DNA of 64,000 bases from Calcarisporiella thermophila CBS 279.70 (lineage: Eukaryota; Calcarisporiellomycota): the NCBI RefSeq assembly GCF_041956535.1, contig NW_027192198.1, positions 779,311-843,310 of the forward strand, given 5' to 3'. Below the pieces are notes generated by a model. It was not told the origin of the DNA. It did not search any database and was given only the letters and a program-made list of their open reading frames with translations. Below, piece after piece: positions 46,719 to 58,129 of the stretch. A program made the position numbers and the translations under genes. Position 1 is the first letter of the stretch. Every line of letters begins with the position of its first letter.

Positions 46719-49682
46719 CTAGTCCTTGTCATCGGAGCCTTCAAACTCCTCGTTGCTCTCTTCCTCCAGCTCGATGACCTTGGCACGTTTTCGTTTGCGC
46801 TGCTTGGGGGCCTTTTCCGCCACCAGCCTATTGGTAAGGAAATGGAGCTTCAGCCTTGTGCCTTGTCCATTCTCGATGGACGCTTTTGTCTCTCGTAGGA
46901 GAGAGGGTGCACGCGGGCCCAAGACTAGGTATCTGAGCGGGGGCGTGAAAAGAGAGAGAGGCGGGTTAGAAAAAGAGGAAAATGGTATTTGTAAAGAAGA
47001 GACTCTGAAATGCGCCTACATACGAGATGGTTGAGTAGGGAGTGAAGTGGAACTCCTCTTTGACGTGGCCCTCCAGGATAAGGTTGTTCAGCACACGTTC
47101 CATATCCTAACCGACAAAACGATTTTCCTATTTTGTCAAGAGCAGCAACGAAAAGAAACTCAATCAGAATAGAATTTACTTCTCTGCTAAACTCGGGGGA
47201 AGCCGTTATCTCCCCACGTTCCACCATCCCCTTGACGATCTTCCCAGGGCGTCCCGCCCGTGACCAGAGCACATCCAGCATCTTTATATAGGTCGTCTTT
47301 TCTTCGGCACGGCTCAGCGCCTCGAGGATTTTGACCACTGTATACGCGGCAAGTGTGACATCTCTCTCCGTCACTTCCGAAGCTGGCCGCAGACAGTTGT
47401 CGCACACGCCACAGACTCGGTCCATATCGGTTGGGTTCAGCGCGCCCTCGTCGTGGGCATACTGCGTCCCGCCGCTGGAAAAATAGCGCTCAAACAGGAT
47501 CTTACGACAGTGGACCAAATCCTGTGCAAAGCCCAGCATACCGTACACTAGATAACAAGAGGATAGGAAATATAAGTCCCGGCATTCTACGAAGGGCAAA
47601 ACTGTGTACCATTTCCAATGCCTTCCACTTCCCCGATTGCCAGAGTGGTAAGCCTTGATACTAGCAAGAATCAAGCATATTCAAGAAAAAAAAATTCGCT
47701 TAGAATTAATTGCTAGAATGTAAAGAGTAGAAAATTACCATCGGACCCTCGATAATACAGTATACACTCTGCGGGTAGCCCATCTCTCCCTGCTCGCCCG
47801 CTCTCCTGGTAGTATCCATCCAGCGACTTGGACATGGTATGATGGATCACGAACCTCACATTTGGCTGATTTATACCCAGGCCAAAGGCAATGGTAGCGA
47901 CCACAACATGGATCCTCCCATCTCGCCAATATCGATGAATTTTCTCCTTCGTGTCCTGTAGGACGAGCAGTACGAAAAGAAGAAGAAAAAAGGGTGTGAA
48001 TACCATTTTGAGCCTCAATGCCAAGCTTAAACGAAGCTCATCATTCGTACTTCGGATAAATCTGCATGGTAGACCCCCACTCTAACCCGCCCCTCGGATG
48101 CTTTATCGATGCCCTCGGCAACACTATGTGTATCTTTTTTCGATAAACAGTAGATGATGCCCGATTTGTTGGGGTAGTGTTGTAGTATCCACGAGGAGAT
48201 CTGTTGATACTGATCAGCTGCCGAGTCGGGCTTATCAAGGACTTTGTATGCAAGATTTGGACCTAAAATGATTCAAGCAAACCATAGCAGACATTATTCA
48301 TGGGTCATACGTGGGATTAAGAATAAAATACGCACGATATAAAGGGGAGGTAAACACCAAGGTCCCGAGGGGGTCGTCAGGCGGTTTGAGCCCAAGAATT
48401 TTCACAACCGACTGTAGTACTGAAGGAGAGCAGGTCGCGGTTAAGGCAATAATGGGAACATCGGGGAAGAGAGTCTAGCGCGGGAAAGTTTCAAATATTC
48501 ACTTTGACGCAAGTCCAAATATAAATAATAATATTAGTACCAACCCGGAGTATATTCAGTTTCTGTGGGGCAAAGTGAAAAGCAACATGAAAGATAGAGT
48601 CGTTACCGAGTCTATTTTTTAGATTATCCTTATTAGGCTCAAAACAAAAATACCTTATAGTCGGGGCTTTGAGGAAGAATGCACAAGTTCATGAATATAG
48701 CGAGTGTTAGTGTCAGGAGGAAATACCCATTCAATATGTCCTATTTACCGGAAATCGTGACCTAGTTGTGAACAGCTATAGAAGAATAATGCAAATGCAC
48801 ACGCGGTTTTTAACAAAGGCCAATGTTCTGATCCATGGATGAACATAATATGCTACCAATGTGCCTCGTCAATGACGATTCGCGCTAACCTTCCAGCCGC
48901 ATACACCTGCTCCAACTTCGACAGGAAGCGTTTCGACTGAGCAATGCGCTCTGGGGTTACGTACATCATCTTGATGCCGGGCCTATCCTCTCCGCCAGAA
49001 GCCGCCTTGCCCTTTTTCTTGGTACCGCTCAGCATTGCGTCCAGCACGTCCTTGGTTTCTTCCTTGCTCGATGAGCCGTACAACATCCCAACACCGACCC
49101 CAGCCTCTTGCAAGTGAAACACCTGGTCTCGAATGAGCGAAATCAGCGGGGAGATGACCAGCGTAATGCCCTCTGAAAGAAGCGCCGGAAGCTGATATGT
49201 CAAAGATTTGCCACCACCTTGAATGCATCAAAAAAACACGTCAGCATTCAAGCGTTCACACACAGCTTGATCAGGTAAGATCAGTAATTTGATCATCCTT
49301 CTCACTGACCTGTAGGCATAATTACAAACACGTCCCGTTTATCCAAAGTAGCATTCATAATGGGTATCTGCTGCGGCCTGAAATTAGTAATTCTCCAGTG
49401 GAGATCCGCTAGCCGCCGCAGCTCACTGGACCATGGGAATTCCTCTGCTGCGTAATTCTTTCCGGAATACTTTTTAATTAGTTCCTCTCTTGCGGCCTTT
49501 TCTATGGAAGACACCAAGGCCATTCGCCTGGATGTAAGTCGTTCACGTTGGCTTTTTAAAGAGGCAATCTTGGCATCAATCAGCGCGATTTCCTCATCGA
49601 GCTGTCTAATTTCTAACTGGTGGTTCCTATCCTCGGCATCATCCTCGGATGATATATAGATCTCCTCTCTAGAACTGGCCAT
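46719..49682 (-). CDS. RECQ1-type ATP-dependent DNA helicase
   Basis: A multi-exon gene from ATG at 49682 to TAG at 46719. An N-terminal coiled coil ([23 protein letters not shown]) precedes [23 protein letters not shown] and motif [16 protein letters not shown]. Then come [12 protein letters not shown] (Ia), [24 protein letters not shown] (motif II, completed across an intron), [34 protein letters not shown] and [21 protein letters not shown] (V-VI). The zinc site CRK...CGVCDNC and a winged-helix RQC region follow. There is no HRDC domain. The coiled coil, FPWS start and [17 protein letters not shown] favour RECQ1/RECQL over BLM/Sgs1. The enzyme unwinds 3'-5' in replication-fork restart. The tail is basic then acidic ([22 protein letters not shown]), suggesting nuclear targeting. 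Confidence 0.93.
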
Positions 49683-49823
49683 GACGCTTCGAAATATTAC
49701 ACGGCCAACTAGGATATTTGTGTAAGATGATTGAAAAGCAGTCTCAGCTGTGACTTGTGAATATCTGGAAATAAACAGATCAGAGCGGGAGTAAGTTTTG
49801 AGTTGGTCAGTCAATCTTACACC
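49683..49823. promoter_or_regulatory. Short bidirectional promoter, RECQ1-like gene / bS6m
   Basis: Only 141 bp separate the two divergent start codons, so the promoters and 5' UTRs must overlap. No specific element is identified. Confidence 0.55.
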
Positions 49824-50357
49824 ATGCCATTCTATGAACTCGTTTGCATAGCAAGATCAGGACTTGCACAGGTAAACATTAAGCCAAATAAACAGATTAT
49901 TATCCTATCTTTCAGGGAAAAAAGCCAGTATAGCAGTGCATGATCTGATTTTTTTTTTTGTTACTGGAGACGAGTCTTCGCGATCTTGTCAAAACTTCCA
50001 CAACCTACATCCTGGATCGTGGGGGCGTGGTGCGTGGCTTCCAGAATTGGGGAGAGAGGGAGCTTCCTCATCGTATCAAGCGTCACCAGCAGAAACATTC
50101 TGATGGATTGTAGGTGTCTTGATCACTCTTGTGTTCTTGTGCTCTACCTCTCCTTTTGTTGATTAACGATTCGACTAATAATTCGTCGAACATCCCACTT
50201 CGTTAGGTACTGGGTAATGCAGTTCGATTCCAATCCTCAGATTGTCCAGGAGCTTACTCGCAAGATGCGCGTCGATCCTCGGGTCTTACGACACACCTTT
50301 ATTAAATTGGGTACCAAGTTGGAGGATATCGTCGCCCGTCCAGAAAAGACCTTTTAG
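49824..50357 (+). CDS. MRP17: Mitochondrial small-subunit ribosomal protein bS6m
   Basis: Exons 49824-49871, 49970-50109 and 50207-50357 (339 nt, 112 residues). It reads MPFYELVCIARSGLAQ|TSLRDLVKTSTTYILDRGGVVRGFQNWGERELPHRIKRHQQKH, then YWVMQFDSNPQIVQELTRKMRVDPRVLRHTFIKL. The pattern of YEL..I.R..L..., ...GG.v....NWG.R.LP.rI... and the FD..P.iv.el... second half is that of bacterial S6 and mitochondrial bS6m, the first-assembled platform protein that pairs with bS18m. No cleavable presequence is obvious, as in other bS6m proteins. The gene is divergent from the RECQ helicase. Confidence 0.95.
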
Positions 50358-50562
50358 ATGGCTCCTCCTTAACCTCTTATCCCCCTCCCCCCCTTTTATT
50401 GTACTGTTTATTTCCTTTCTTTGCAAAAATTCGTTTCATATCTTCTTATTTCCTTGTGCCTCTCGCCTTTATGTTTTTGGAAAAGAAAACCATGGATGTA
50501 TCTTCCCTTTAATAGATTACACACAAAAACTTACACACATTACATTTCGAAGATAAGAAAAC

Positions 50563-52384
50563 TTAATATAGACTATGCTTGGAAATGGCGTCCAGGACGA
50601 TGGCCCGTTCCTCCGAGGTATCCGTAAAAAGATAGTGGGATCCATCGGGGGTCTCCACTTTGAAGCTGTTGGGGAGCACGATCTCGTCCTTGGCGTCATG
50701 AATGAGAAGATTGTTGGAAAAGTCAAGCACGGCGATAGGAGTGGCATCCTAGATTCACGCGAATTATTACAGATTCAATATGGATAATTCTTAATTGGAA
50801 AAATCCAGCTCACTCACCTCCACTGACTTGAATACTTCCAGAACGTTCCCCCTCAATGTGCACCAGCGACGGCGCCAAACCTTGTTAGTCAAGTGTGAGT
50901 TCAAATACTATCCTAGGTTAGCGAAAAGCTCTAAGAGCAGCTTACCCATATATTCTCTGTTTGAATGGTGATGAATCCTGTGAAGATGGGGGTCTATGGT
51001 TTAAAATTCCAGAACTGATTAGAGCTACGGGCAGGAGAATTGCTTTTTTTCTTCTTCTTAGGAATAGAACTCTCCCTACCTTTAAAGAAGGCGTGGAAGA
51101 GTTTGACTTTGCGTTGGTACGGAACGGGTTGTTAGATTTCTCCTCGACCTCTGGCTTCACTACCTTTTCCACCTCTTTCTCTTTTCCTTTCTTTCTGATC
51201 TCTATCTCTTCCTCATCAGGTAGATCCATTCCTACAGAACTCTTCGCTGGTTCTTTGATGATAGGTATCACTGACTCTGTTGCAACATGTGGGGGTTCCT
51301 GTTTAATATATTTCTCCTCAGCTTCATTCGCTGTGTTCAGTGAAGCTTTCGCTTCGACCTCTTCTCTCGCTTCTGGCTCCACATTTGTACCTCCTTCTTC
51401 GTCGAGTTTCTTTGCGGCCTTTCGGCGTCTTGGCGACAGCGTCCCCAGAATTCCTTCTCCACCCAGTGCCCAATTCTCCACCCCCTTCATCATCTCATCC
51501 TCTTCAACCAGGCTCTCAGGCGACTCGGTCCCTGGCGCTACAGCGGAAGTTGTATGGACGATTGGATCAGTGAGGGAGGGGGCCGTGGCATGAATAGGAG
51601 AAGAGGTGAGTTCGGAATTGGATTTGATTCCATGAGGGGATACAGGGGGGGTATTGAGGTCAGTGGAGGCATCCTCCTCGAGTGAGGGAAGACGAAGACG
51701 CTGTCGTATCATGTTGTCACTAAGGTCGAGGATGTGGGTGGCCGTGAGATGATAGTCATATTCCTGGTCGTATCGTAGAAGTTAGCCAACTTGATAAGCT
51801 TACTTGAGGGTGGAAGAAATGGAAGGAAGGAAGGAACTTACGGGAAGTCGTGAGCCAAGGGTTCTCGTATGGACGAGGGCACGCGCTATCGAGAATATTA
51901 GTTAGATAGAGCTCATTTTTTCAATTATATCCATCTTGGGGTTATCTACCTTTCTTCACACCACTAGTGGTTTTAATAAAAATGCATGCATAAATAAATA
52001 GAGGGTGAATATTGCGAATAAAATTATGCGTGTATCAATATAGGCACGCTCTCACTATATCCATCCTATTGCACACTCACCTAATCTTCTCGGTCATGTA
52101 GGTGACAAATAAACATCGATCCTTCACACGCAGAAATCCGTATTGCACTTCGTCATCTCGTAGTTGGGCCCGAAATTCGGCCAATCCGCCCGTCCCACTT
52201 GAATACAGCGAGATAGAATCGCGGGTTCCATTATAACCCATCAAAATCCTACAACATCACATTAATACGTTTGCGGTCTTAGATGAAGTGAGAGATGAGC
52301 CAAGATGCTTTACCAATTAGTGGGGCCATCAGAGCGAATACGCGCGTAGGCATCATGCACGCCGGGATCCAGTTTGCAAGCCAT
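50563..52384 (-). CDS. ADF-H (cofilin-like) plus PH domain protein
   Basis: Exons from ATG at 52384 encode an N-terminal ADF-homology domain: MACKLDPGVHDAYARIRSDGPTNW|ILMGYNGTRDSISLYSSG|GLAEFRAQLRDDEVQYGFLRV, CLFVTYMTEKI, then a 14-nt microexon (51949-51962) adding SGVKK, then ARALVHTRTLGSRLP and EYDYHLTATHILDL. A linker of about 220 residues is rich in Glu/Lys/Ser/Pro. A C-terminal PH domain follows, spread over small exons: GFITIQTENIW|YLNSHLTNKVWRRRWCTLRGNVLEVFK|ATPIAVLDFSNN, FKVETPDGSHYLFTDTSEERAIVLDAI. The PH signature of basic residues in beta-2 and the conserved C-terminal helix is clear, though the helix lacks the usual Trp. ADF-H binds actin and PH binds phosphoinositides, so a link between actin and membranes is inferred. 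ADF-H family members of the coactosin/Abp1 type usually carry SH3 or no extra domain. Confidence 0.85.
51949..51962 (-). other. 14-nt microexon in the ADF-H+PH gene
   Basis: On the minus strand TAG|TGGTGTGAAGAAAG|GTAGAT is bounded by AG and GT. Preceding coding length is 239 nt (phase 2), the 14-nt exon brings it to 253 (phase 1), and the next exon continues in phase. The result, EKI-SGVKK-ARALVH, restores the conserved actin-binding stretch of the ADF-H family (GV.RAR). Skipping it would break the frame. Confidence 0.75.
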
Positions 52385-53691
52385 TAGTGAAATAGAGTAA
52401 AAGTAGAGATAATTAGAGCGAGGCCAATAAGAAAGTTGAGTAGATTATGGGATGGTAAGATAACAATGGCAAAAGAGAGAAGAAAGGAGACTAAGGGACA
52501 GGGAAAACGAGGGCCTAAATTTGAAAGAGATAGCCGATTTTTTAATAAAGCATGTAGGGAAATGTTAAACAAGCCCAGACGCTGATTTTTAATGTCTCCA
52601 AAAGCAGACTTTCTGTGGTGGGGCTAAACTCTAAAGAGACTGGAAGCCACCCATCTCTCCTCTGGTACCCTATGAAGGCCAAGGATTCCGGCCACTTCGA
52701 TTCTGCTGCGCCCGCCCGGGCCAGATCGGAACTAGGGGTCGAGATTCAGCCTTTTTATCACGGCCTGCATTTGCAATAAAAAGATCGACGAGCTCTTTCA
52801 CTCGGAAGAAGAGTGTATGTGGAGTTAGTTTAGCGATAAGAAGTCTATAAGCTGGGAGTATAGTGTGGTGCAGACTAACCCCGGTGCTGGTAGCGAAGCA
52901 AGAGCCTATACCAGCGAGAAAAGTCTATCGCAGTGGAGCAGGCGGGTGGCTAAAGCGTTATTCCATTATGAACTACAATCGAACTGCCATGGACGTGCTG
53001 CTTGGGACCTTTTTCTGGGTAGAAACCCGATTTGTTGCAGTGAGCATCTGAGAGAAATGGCCTCCAAATGGGGAAAAGTGGCCTATAATTGAGCAGCTTG
53101 AGCATGAAAGATTAAAAATCTGGCCGAAACACTCTCAACTTACGGTTGCTGTAAAGCTTTGTTTTTTATTTTAGGCTGCTCCGTTCAGAAATCTCTAAGA
53201 CAAAATGAGAATGACAGCACGGTAGATCCACCGTGCACTTGGTTGTTCTCGAGAAAAAGCGGCCCAAGGTAACGAAAAAGCCAATTCGCATGATCCAAAC
53301 CAAGCCATGAATAGCCTAACTCCACCAGGCCGTCTGCAATAGGCTCTCTCTCCCTGATTGAATCGAATTTAGAATCCTACCCTGAATACAGTAACAAAGA
53401 GCAGCAGGTTTCCTGGCTTGCGTCCACTCGACACGCTTATTTCCACTTTGTCCATGGCTTGTTTGGAGGACAAGATAGGAAAGCTCTATCCGTATCGAAT
53501 CCCGCTCACCTTTGCAACATGGTCGCTCTCCTTAAAAAAATATATTGCAAATGTATTAAGAATTTTGAAAGAATAAAAAAGAAGTCTCTACAATTTTTTC
53601 TTTTTTAGTTTCGCCATATATTAATAAAAAAAAACTTGAAAACAAAATCCTAAAATTTTTTAAACTAACATCAACGCCAATCTCCCAGCAT
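52385..53691. other. 1.3 kb intergenic region, no gene seen
   Basis: Promoter side of the ADF-H+PH gene and 3' flank of HSP90. Only short frames without domains occur, and the HSP90-proximal 180 bp are AT-rich. Confidence 0.5.
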
Positions 53692-55809
53692 TTAGTCAAC
53701 CTCCTCCATGGTGGACTCGCCGGTCTCCTCCAGAGCGGGTGCGTCGGAGGTGGTGACATCAGCAGCCTCGGTGGTGTCGTCGTCGATCGACAAGCCGAGC
53801 TTGATCATCTTGTGGATGCGGCTGGCGAAGGAGTTGGGCTCCTCAAGTGAGAATCCGGAGGAGAGCAGGGAGGTCTCGAAGAGAAGCATGACGAGGTCGC
53901 TGACGGTGCGGTCGGAGGAGTCGGCCTCAAGCTTGTCCTTAATGGACTTGATGATGGGGTGGTTGGGGTTCACCTCCATCGTCTTCTTCGACAGCATGTA
54001 GGTGGTCATCGAGGTATCACGGAGCGCCTGCGCCTTCATGATACGCTCCATGTTAGCGGACCAACCGAACTGGCCAGTCACAAGCACGCATGGAGAGTCG
54101 GTGATGCGGTTCGACACAACAACCTTCTCGACGCGGTCGCCAAGGATCTCCTTCATCTGCTTGCAGAGGTTCTCGAACGACTTGGTCTCCTCCTCGCGGG
54201 CCTTCTTCTCCTCCTCGGTCTCCTCGAGCTCGAGCCCCTCCTTGGTGATGCACACCAGCTTCTTGCCGTCGTACTCGCGCAGCTGCGTCACGGCGTACTC
54301 GTCGATGGGGTCGGTCATGAGCAGGACCTCGAAGCCCTTCTTCTTGAGCACCTCGAGGAAGGGGGAGTTCTCGATGGCGGCGCGGGACTCGCCGGTGATG
54401 TAGTAGATGTTCTTCTGGATCTCGGGCATGCGGGTCACGTAGTCCTTGAGTGAGGTCATCTCCTCGCCGGACTTGGTGGAGTGGAAGCGAAGCAACTCAG
54501 CGAGCTTGGCGCGGTTGTTGCTGTCCTCGTGGATGCCGAGCTTAATGTTCTTGCCGAACGCCTCGTAGAACTTGTTGAAGTTCTCCTTGTCCTCGGCGAT
54601 CTCCGCGAACATCTCGAGACACTTCTTGACGAGGTTCTTGCGGATGACCTTGAGGATCTTGTTCTGCTGCAGCATCTCACGGGAAATGTTAAGCGGCAGG
54701 TCCTCGCTGTCGACCACACCCTTGACGAAGTTGAGCCACTCGGGAATGAGGTCCTCGCAGTCGTCCATGATGAACACGCGGCGCACGTACAACTTGATGT
54801 TGTTGCGCTTCTTGCGGGTCTCGAACAGGTCGAAGGGTGCGCGGCGGGGCACGAAGAGGATGGCGCGGAACTCAAGCTGACCCTCGACGGAGAAGTGCTT
54901 TACGGACAGGTGGTCCTCCCAGTCGTTGGTGAGGGCCTTGTAGAAGGCGGCGTACTCCTCGGAGGTGATGTCTTCGGGGTTGCGGGTCCAGAGGGGCTTG
55001 GTCTTGTTGAGCTCCTCAGTCTCGGTCTTCTTCTCCTTAATCTTCTTGGTCTTCTTCTCCTTCTTTTCCTCCTCGTCCTCGGCATCCTCTACCTTGGGCT
55101 TCTTGTCCTCCTCGCCCTCCTCCTCCTTCTTCTCCTCCTCAACTGCCTCCTCGTCCTCGACCTCCTTCTCGACCTCACGCTCGACAAGAAGCTGGATGGG
55201 GTAGGAGATGAATTCGGAGTGCTTCTTCACGATCTCCTTGATGCGCTTCTCCTCGAGGTACTCGGTCTGGTCCTCCTTGAGGAACAGACGCACCTCGGTA
55301 CCGCGACCAAGGGTAGGGTTCGGGTCACGGGTCACAGTGAAGTGGCCACCGGCGGCGGACTCCCAGATGTACTGCTCATCATCGTTGTGCTTGGTGACCA
55401 CCTGCACCTTGTCGGCGACGAGATATGCCGAGTAGAAACCAACACCAAACTGACCAATCATCGAGATGTCAGCGCCGGATGAGAGAGCCTCCATGAAGGC
55501 CTTGGTGCCGGATTTGGCGATTGTGCCGAGGTTGTTAACAAGGTCGGCCTTAGTCATACCAATACCTGTGTCACGGATGGTCAAGACCTTGTTTTCTTTG
55601 TCGGGGATAATGCGGATGTAGAGATCCTTTCCGGAATCGAGTTTGGAGGGATCCGTGAGGGATTCGTAGCGGATTTTATCGAGAGCATCAGACGCGTTAC
55701 TGATAAGCTCACGAAGGAAAATCTCCTTTTGAGCGTATACAGCGTTGATGATAAGAGACATAAGCTGGCTGACCTCAGCCTGGAAAGCAAACGTTTCGAT
55801 ATCGCTCAT
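53692..55809 (-). CDS. HSP82: Cytosolic heat-shock protein 90
   Basis: Intronless 705-residue frame. The N-terminal ATPase (GHKL) domain shows [46 protein letters not shown] and [17 protein letters not shown] charged Glu/Lys linker (about 215-265) is followed by the middle domain with LWTRNP and the catalytic-arginine loop [16 protein letters not shown]. The C-terminal dimerisation domain ends with MEEVD, the TPR cochaperone-binding pentapeptide of cytosolic Hsp90. There is no signal peptide or KDEL, which excludes the ER form. Absence of introns is common in heat-inducible genes, because splicing fails under heat. The strand opposite is open for 333 codons because of strong GC-rich third-position use. 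I could not find a perfect heat-shock element upstream. Confidence 0.98.
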   Translation of the reverse strand: MSDIETFAFQAEVSQLMSLIINAVYAQKEIFLRELISNASDALDKIRYESLTDPSKLDSGKDLYIRIIPDKENKVLTIRDTGIGMTKADLVNNLGTIAKSGTKAFMEALSSGADISMIGQFGVGFYSAYLVADKVQVVTKHNDDEQYIWESAAGGHFTVTRDPNPTLGRGTEVRLFLKEDQTEYLEEKRIKEIVKKHSEFISYPIQLLVEREVEKEVEDEEAVEEEKKEEEGEEDKKPKVEDAEDEEEKKEKKTKKIKEKKTETEELNKTKPLWTRNPEDITSEEYAAFYKALTNDWEDHLSVKHFSVEGQLEFRAILFVPRRAPFDLFETRKKRNNIKLYVRRVFIMDDCEDLIPEWLNFVKGVVDSEDLPLNISREMLQQNKILKVIRKNLVKKCLEMFAEIAEDKENFNKFYEAFGKNIKLGIHEDSNNRAKLAELLRFHSTKSGEEMTSLKDYVTRMPEIQKNIYYITGESRAAIENSPFLEVLKKKGFEVLLMTDPIDEYAVTQLREYDGKKLVCITKEGLELEETEEEKKAREEETKSFENLCKQMKEILGDRVEKVVVSNRITDSPCVLVTGQFGWSANMERIMKAQALRDTSMTTYMLSKKTMEVNPNHPIIKSIKDKLEADSSDRTVSDLVMLLFETSLLSSGFSLEEPNSFASRIHKMIKLGLSIDDDTTEAADVTTSDAPALEETGESTMEEVD

Positions 55810-56646
55810 TGTTTTTGATTTTTCTACGAGAAGAAAAAAGAGGATAGATTCAGATTAGCTCTCTGCACGCAATCATGGGGAAAGGACCCTTGATCAAGGC
55901 TGGCGAAGCAGCTCCGCAATCAATCAAGGAAATGCACTCCACCTTTTTTAAAAAACCGTTAAATTAAAAAAGAAAAAGAAAATGCAGATGGTTTATTCGT
56001 TAAAAAAAGTGGAGATATGAGGAGTTGACGTGACAAGCGTCGGGATGAGCCAAAGAAGAAGAAGAAGAGTAGGAAGAAGAGGGCAGCATTTGAGAGTATG
56101 GATTTATACAAATAAAAATTTTTTCACGCTCCGACCACGAATTTCTAAGAGCTTCCATCAACTCTGCTCGAGTGCTTTATTTTTTCCTTGCACCGCCATG
56201 GAATTTAAGCTTTGGACTTTGTGATTTCCCTCTCTCCCCTCCCCCACTTCAAACAGTATAGACCCACCTAATATAAGATACTTGAGACGAAAAAGATGCA
56301 TAGATTAATCTCCATAGATTTTTTTATTATCTTTTCTTGAAGAAATAGAACAACGTTGTTGCCAGCACGCTAAAAAGTATAGTAGTAAAATAAAAGAAAA
56401 AGAAAAAGGCATCTCGTATTCTCACACCAATTATAAAAAAAAAGAAGAGAAAAAAAATTTCTACTCAAAAAAAAAAATATAAAAACAAAAACAAAAGAAA
56501 ACTTAACGGTAAATATAAAGATAAGAGATTTGAGGGGAAAAGAAAAAAAAGTTGGCAAAGGTTTTAATAGAAGGGGGAGCAAAAAGAGAGAAAAATTTGG
56601 GGAAAGGAAGGGGGACGGGGAAGAAAAAAAAAATAAAACTTGCGAT
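55810..56646. other. Intergenic region: HSP90 promoter and CDC42 3' flank
   Basis: AT-rich. A TTCTACGAGAAG sequence just upstream of the HSP90 ATG (about 55824-55835) is an imperfect TTC...GAA heat-shock-like pair. Purine-rich A/G tracts occupy 56400-56640. No gene is seen. Confidence 0.45.
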
Positions 56647-57438
56647 CTACAGAACCAAACACTTGGCCTTCTTCTTGGTCACAGGCGGCTCTAGAGCAGC
56701 CACAATAGCCTCATCGAACACGTTCTTCAGCCCCTTTTGCGTAAGTGCGGAGCACTCAACATATTTGACCGCACCAAGCTCGCGTGCCAAACGCTCGCCT
56801 TGCTCGTATGAGATCGGGCGCTGTTTTTGCCGAGCAAGCTTCTCCAACACTGAGGGGTCGTCGCGCAAATCGACTTGTGTGCCCACAATTAAGCACGGCA
56901 CACCTGGACAATGGTGATGAACTTCTGGGAACCATTTTTCCTTGACATTCTCGAAGCTGGCGGGCGAAGTCACCGAGAAGCACACGAGGAAAACGTCGGT
57001 TTGAGGGTAAGAAAGGGGGCGGAGCCGATCATAATCCTCTTGACCTATATAATGGGCACCGATTAAAATGGCGGCTCTTCATTAAGGGAATGGGGCACTA
57101 GAATAACCTACCGGCCGTATCGAAAAGGCCCAGTGTATAGGCATCCTGGCCAACCATTACTGTAACCGCATAATTGTCAAAGACCTACGCCCATTCCACC
57201 AAGGGCAAAAGAGCGAATAAAAGATTAGCACACCAGCCACACAATAAAGCATATGGCAAAGCTAGCTTACTGTTGGCACATATTCAGATGGGAATTTGTT
57301 CGTTGTGTACGAAATCAGAAGGCAAGTCTAACAGAGCAGGGGGGAGTGGTTAGAATTGGGCCATTCGCTTAGAATAGGGTATTATTTTACCTTCCCCACA
57401 GCACCATCTCCCACCACGACGCACTTGATTGTCTGCAT
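56647..57438 (-). CDS. CDC42: Rho-family small GTPase Cdc42
   Basis: Four exons from ATG at 57438 give 191 residues. They contain [20 protein letters not shown] (P-loop GDGAVGKT), [24 protein letters not shown] (switch I), [24 protein letters not shown] (switch II), VGTQVDLRD (TQxD guanine specificity), the Rho insert region, [18 protein letters not shown], and KKKAKCLVL. The polybasic stretch plus the CLVL CaaX box imply geranylgeranylation and membrane anchoring. The [22 protein letters not shown] block identifies Cdc42 rather than Rac or Rho. It controls polarised growth through p21-activated kinases and formins. Introns split the P-loop and switch regions. Confidence 0.97.
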
Positions 57439-58129
57439 ACTGTCTCAGCCGGCTTCACAAAAAAAGAATGAGAGAACACGCGACAAAGCAATAGAATGGG
57501 AAACAAAATGTTAATCAAAGAATCGAATCTAAGTGAGGTTAAATAGAGGAGAAGGTAAATTCAATCAACATTTTATCTGCCGATATAAATGGTGGGCTAT
57601 GGAATCCCATCTACGCTCATCTATTCTCATCTAAGTAGTAATCAAGAAAAATAGCTCACCCCTAGGATAATCCAAGAGAAAGAAAAAAACTTGCGACAAC
57701 GGATAGGTAATAAGAACTACTCTTCTTATCAGGCCTATGACACGATGCAGGAAAATCAAAGCACACAGAAATCTGAGGAAGATGAAGAAGAAGTCAAGTG
57801 GAGATGGGCAAAATCAGAAGAAGAGGAGAGCAAAGTGGATTTGCAAAAAAGAGATCCAAAAAAAAGCCTAACTTGCTCGAATACAAAACGCACTCAACGT
57901 CACCAGTGTGACTGGACCTTTATCACAAAATTTGAATTTTCGGATTTTATTATCATTGGGATGAAGGCCCCCTACACCAAATTCAAGGCAAAAGTCTCAT
58001 GAAATTATATTTTAGTAAATACAAGCGGCAATCAGCGAGCACTTGAAGTAAAATTAGGTATCCTGTCCTTTCCTCCCCCTTTACACTTTTTCTTTCTTTT
58101 TTTTCATGGCTTTGCGACTGTGACCATAT
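57439..58129. other. Intergenic region: CDC42 promoter and carnitine acetyltransferase 3' flank
   Basis: A 103-codon acidic/basic frame at 57691-58002 on the plus strand has no recognisable domain and probably lies in the CDC42 upstream region by chance. No gene is called. Confidence 0.45.

Noticed and set aside
54481-55482. 333-codon open frame antisense to HSP90
   Set aside because: It is the mirror of a strongly GC3-biased gene, Leu/Val/Glu-rich without domains. HSP90 is certain.
57691-58002. 103-codon charged frame upstream of CDC42
   Set aside because: It has no domain or signal peptide and lies where the CDC42 5' region is expected.
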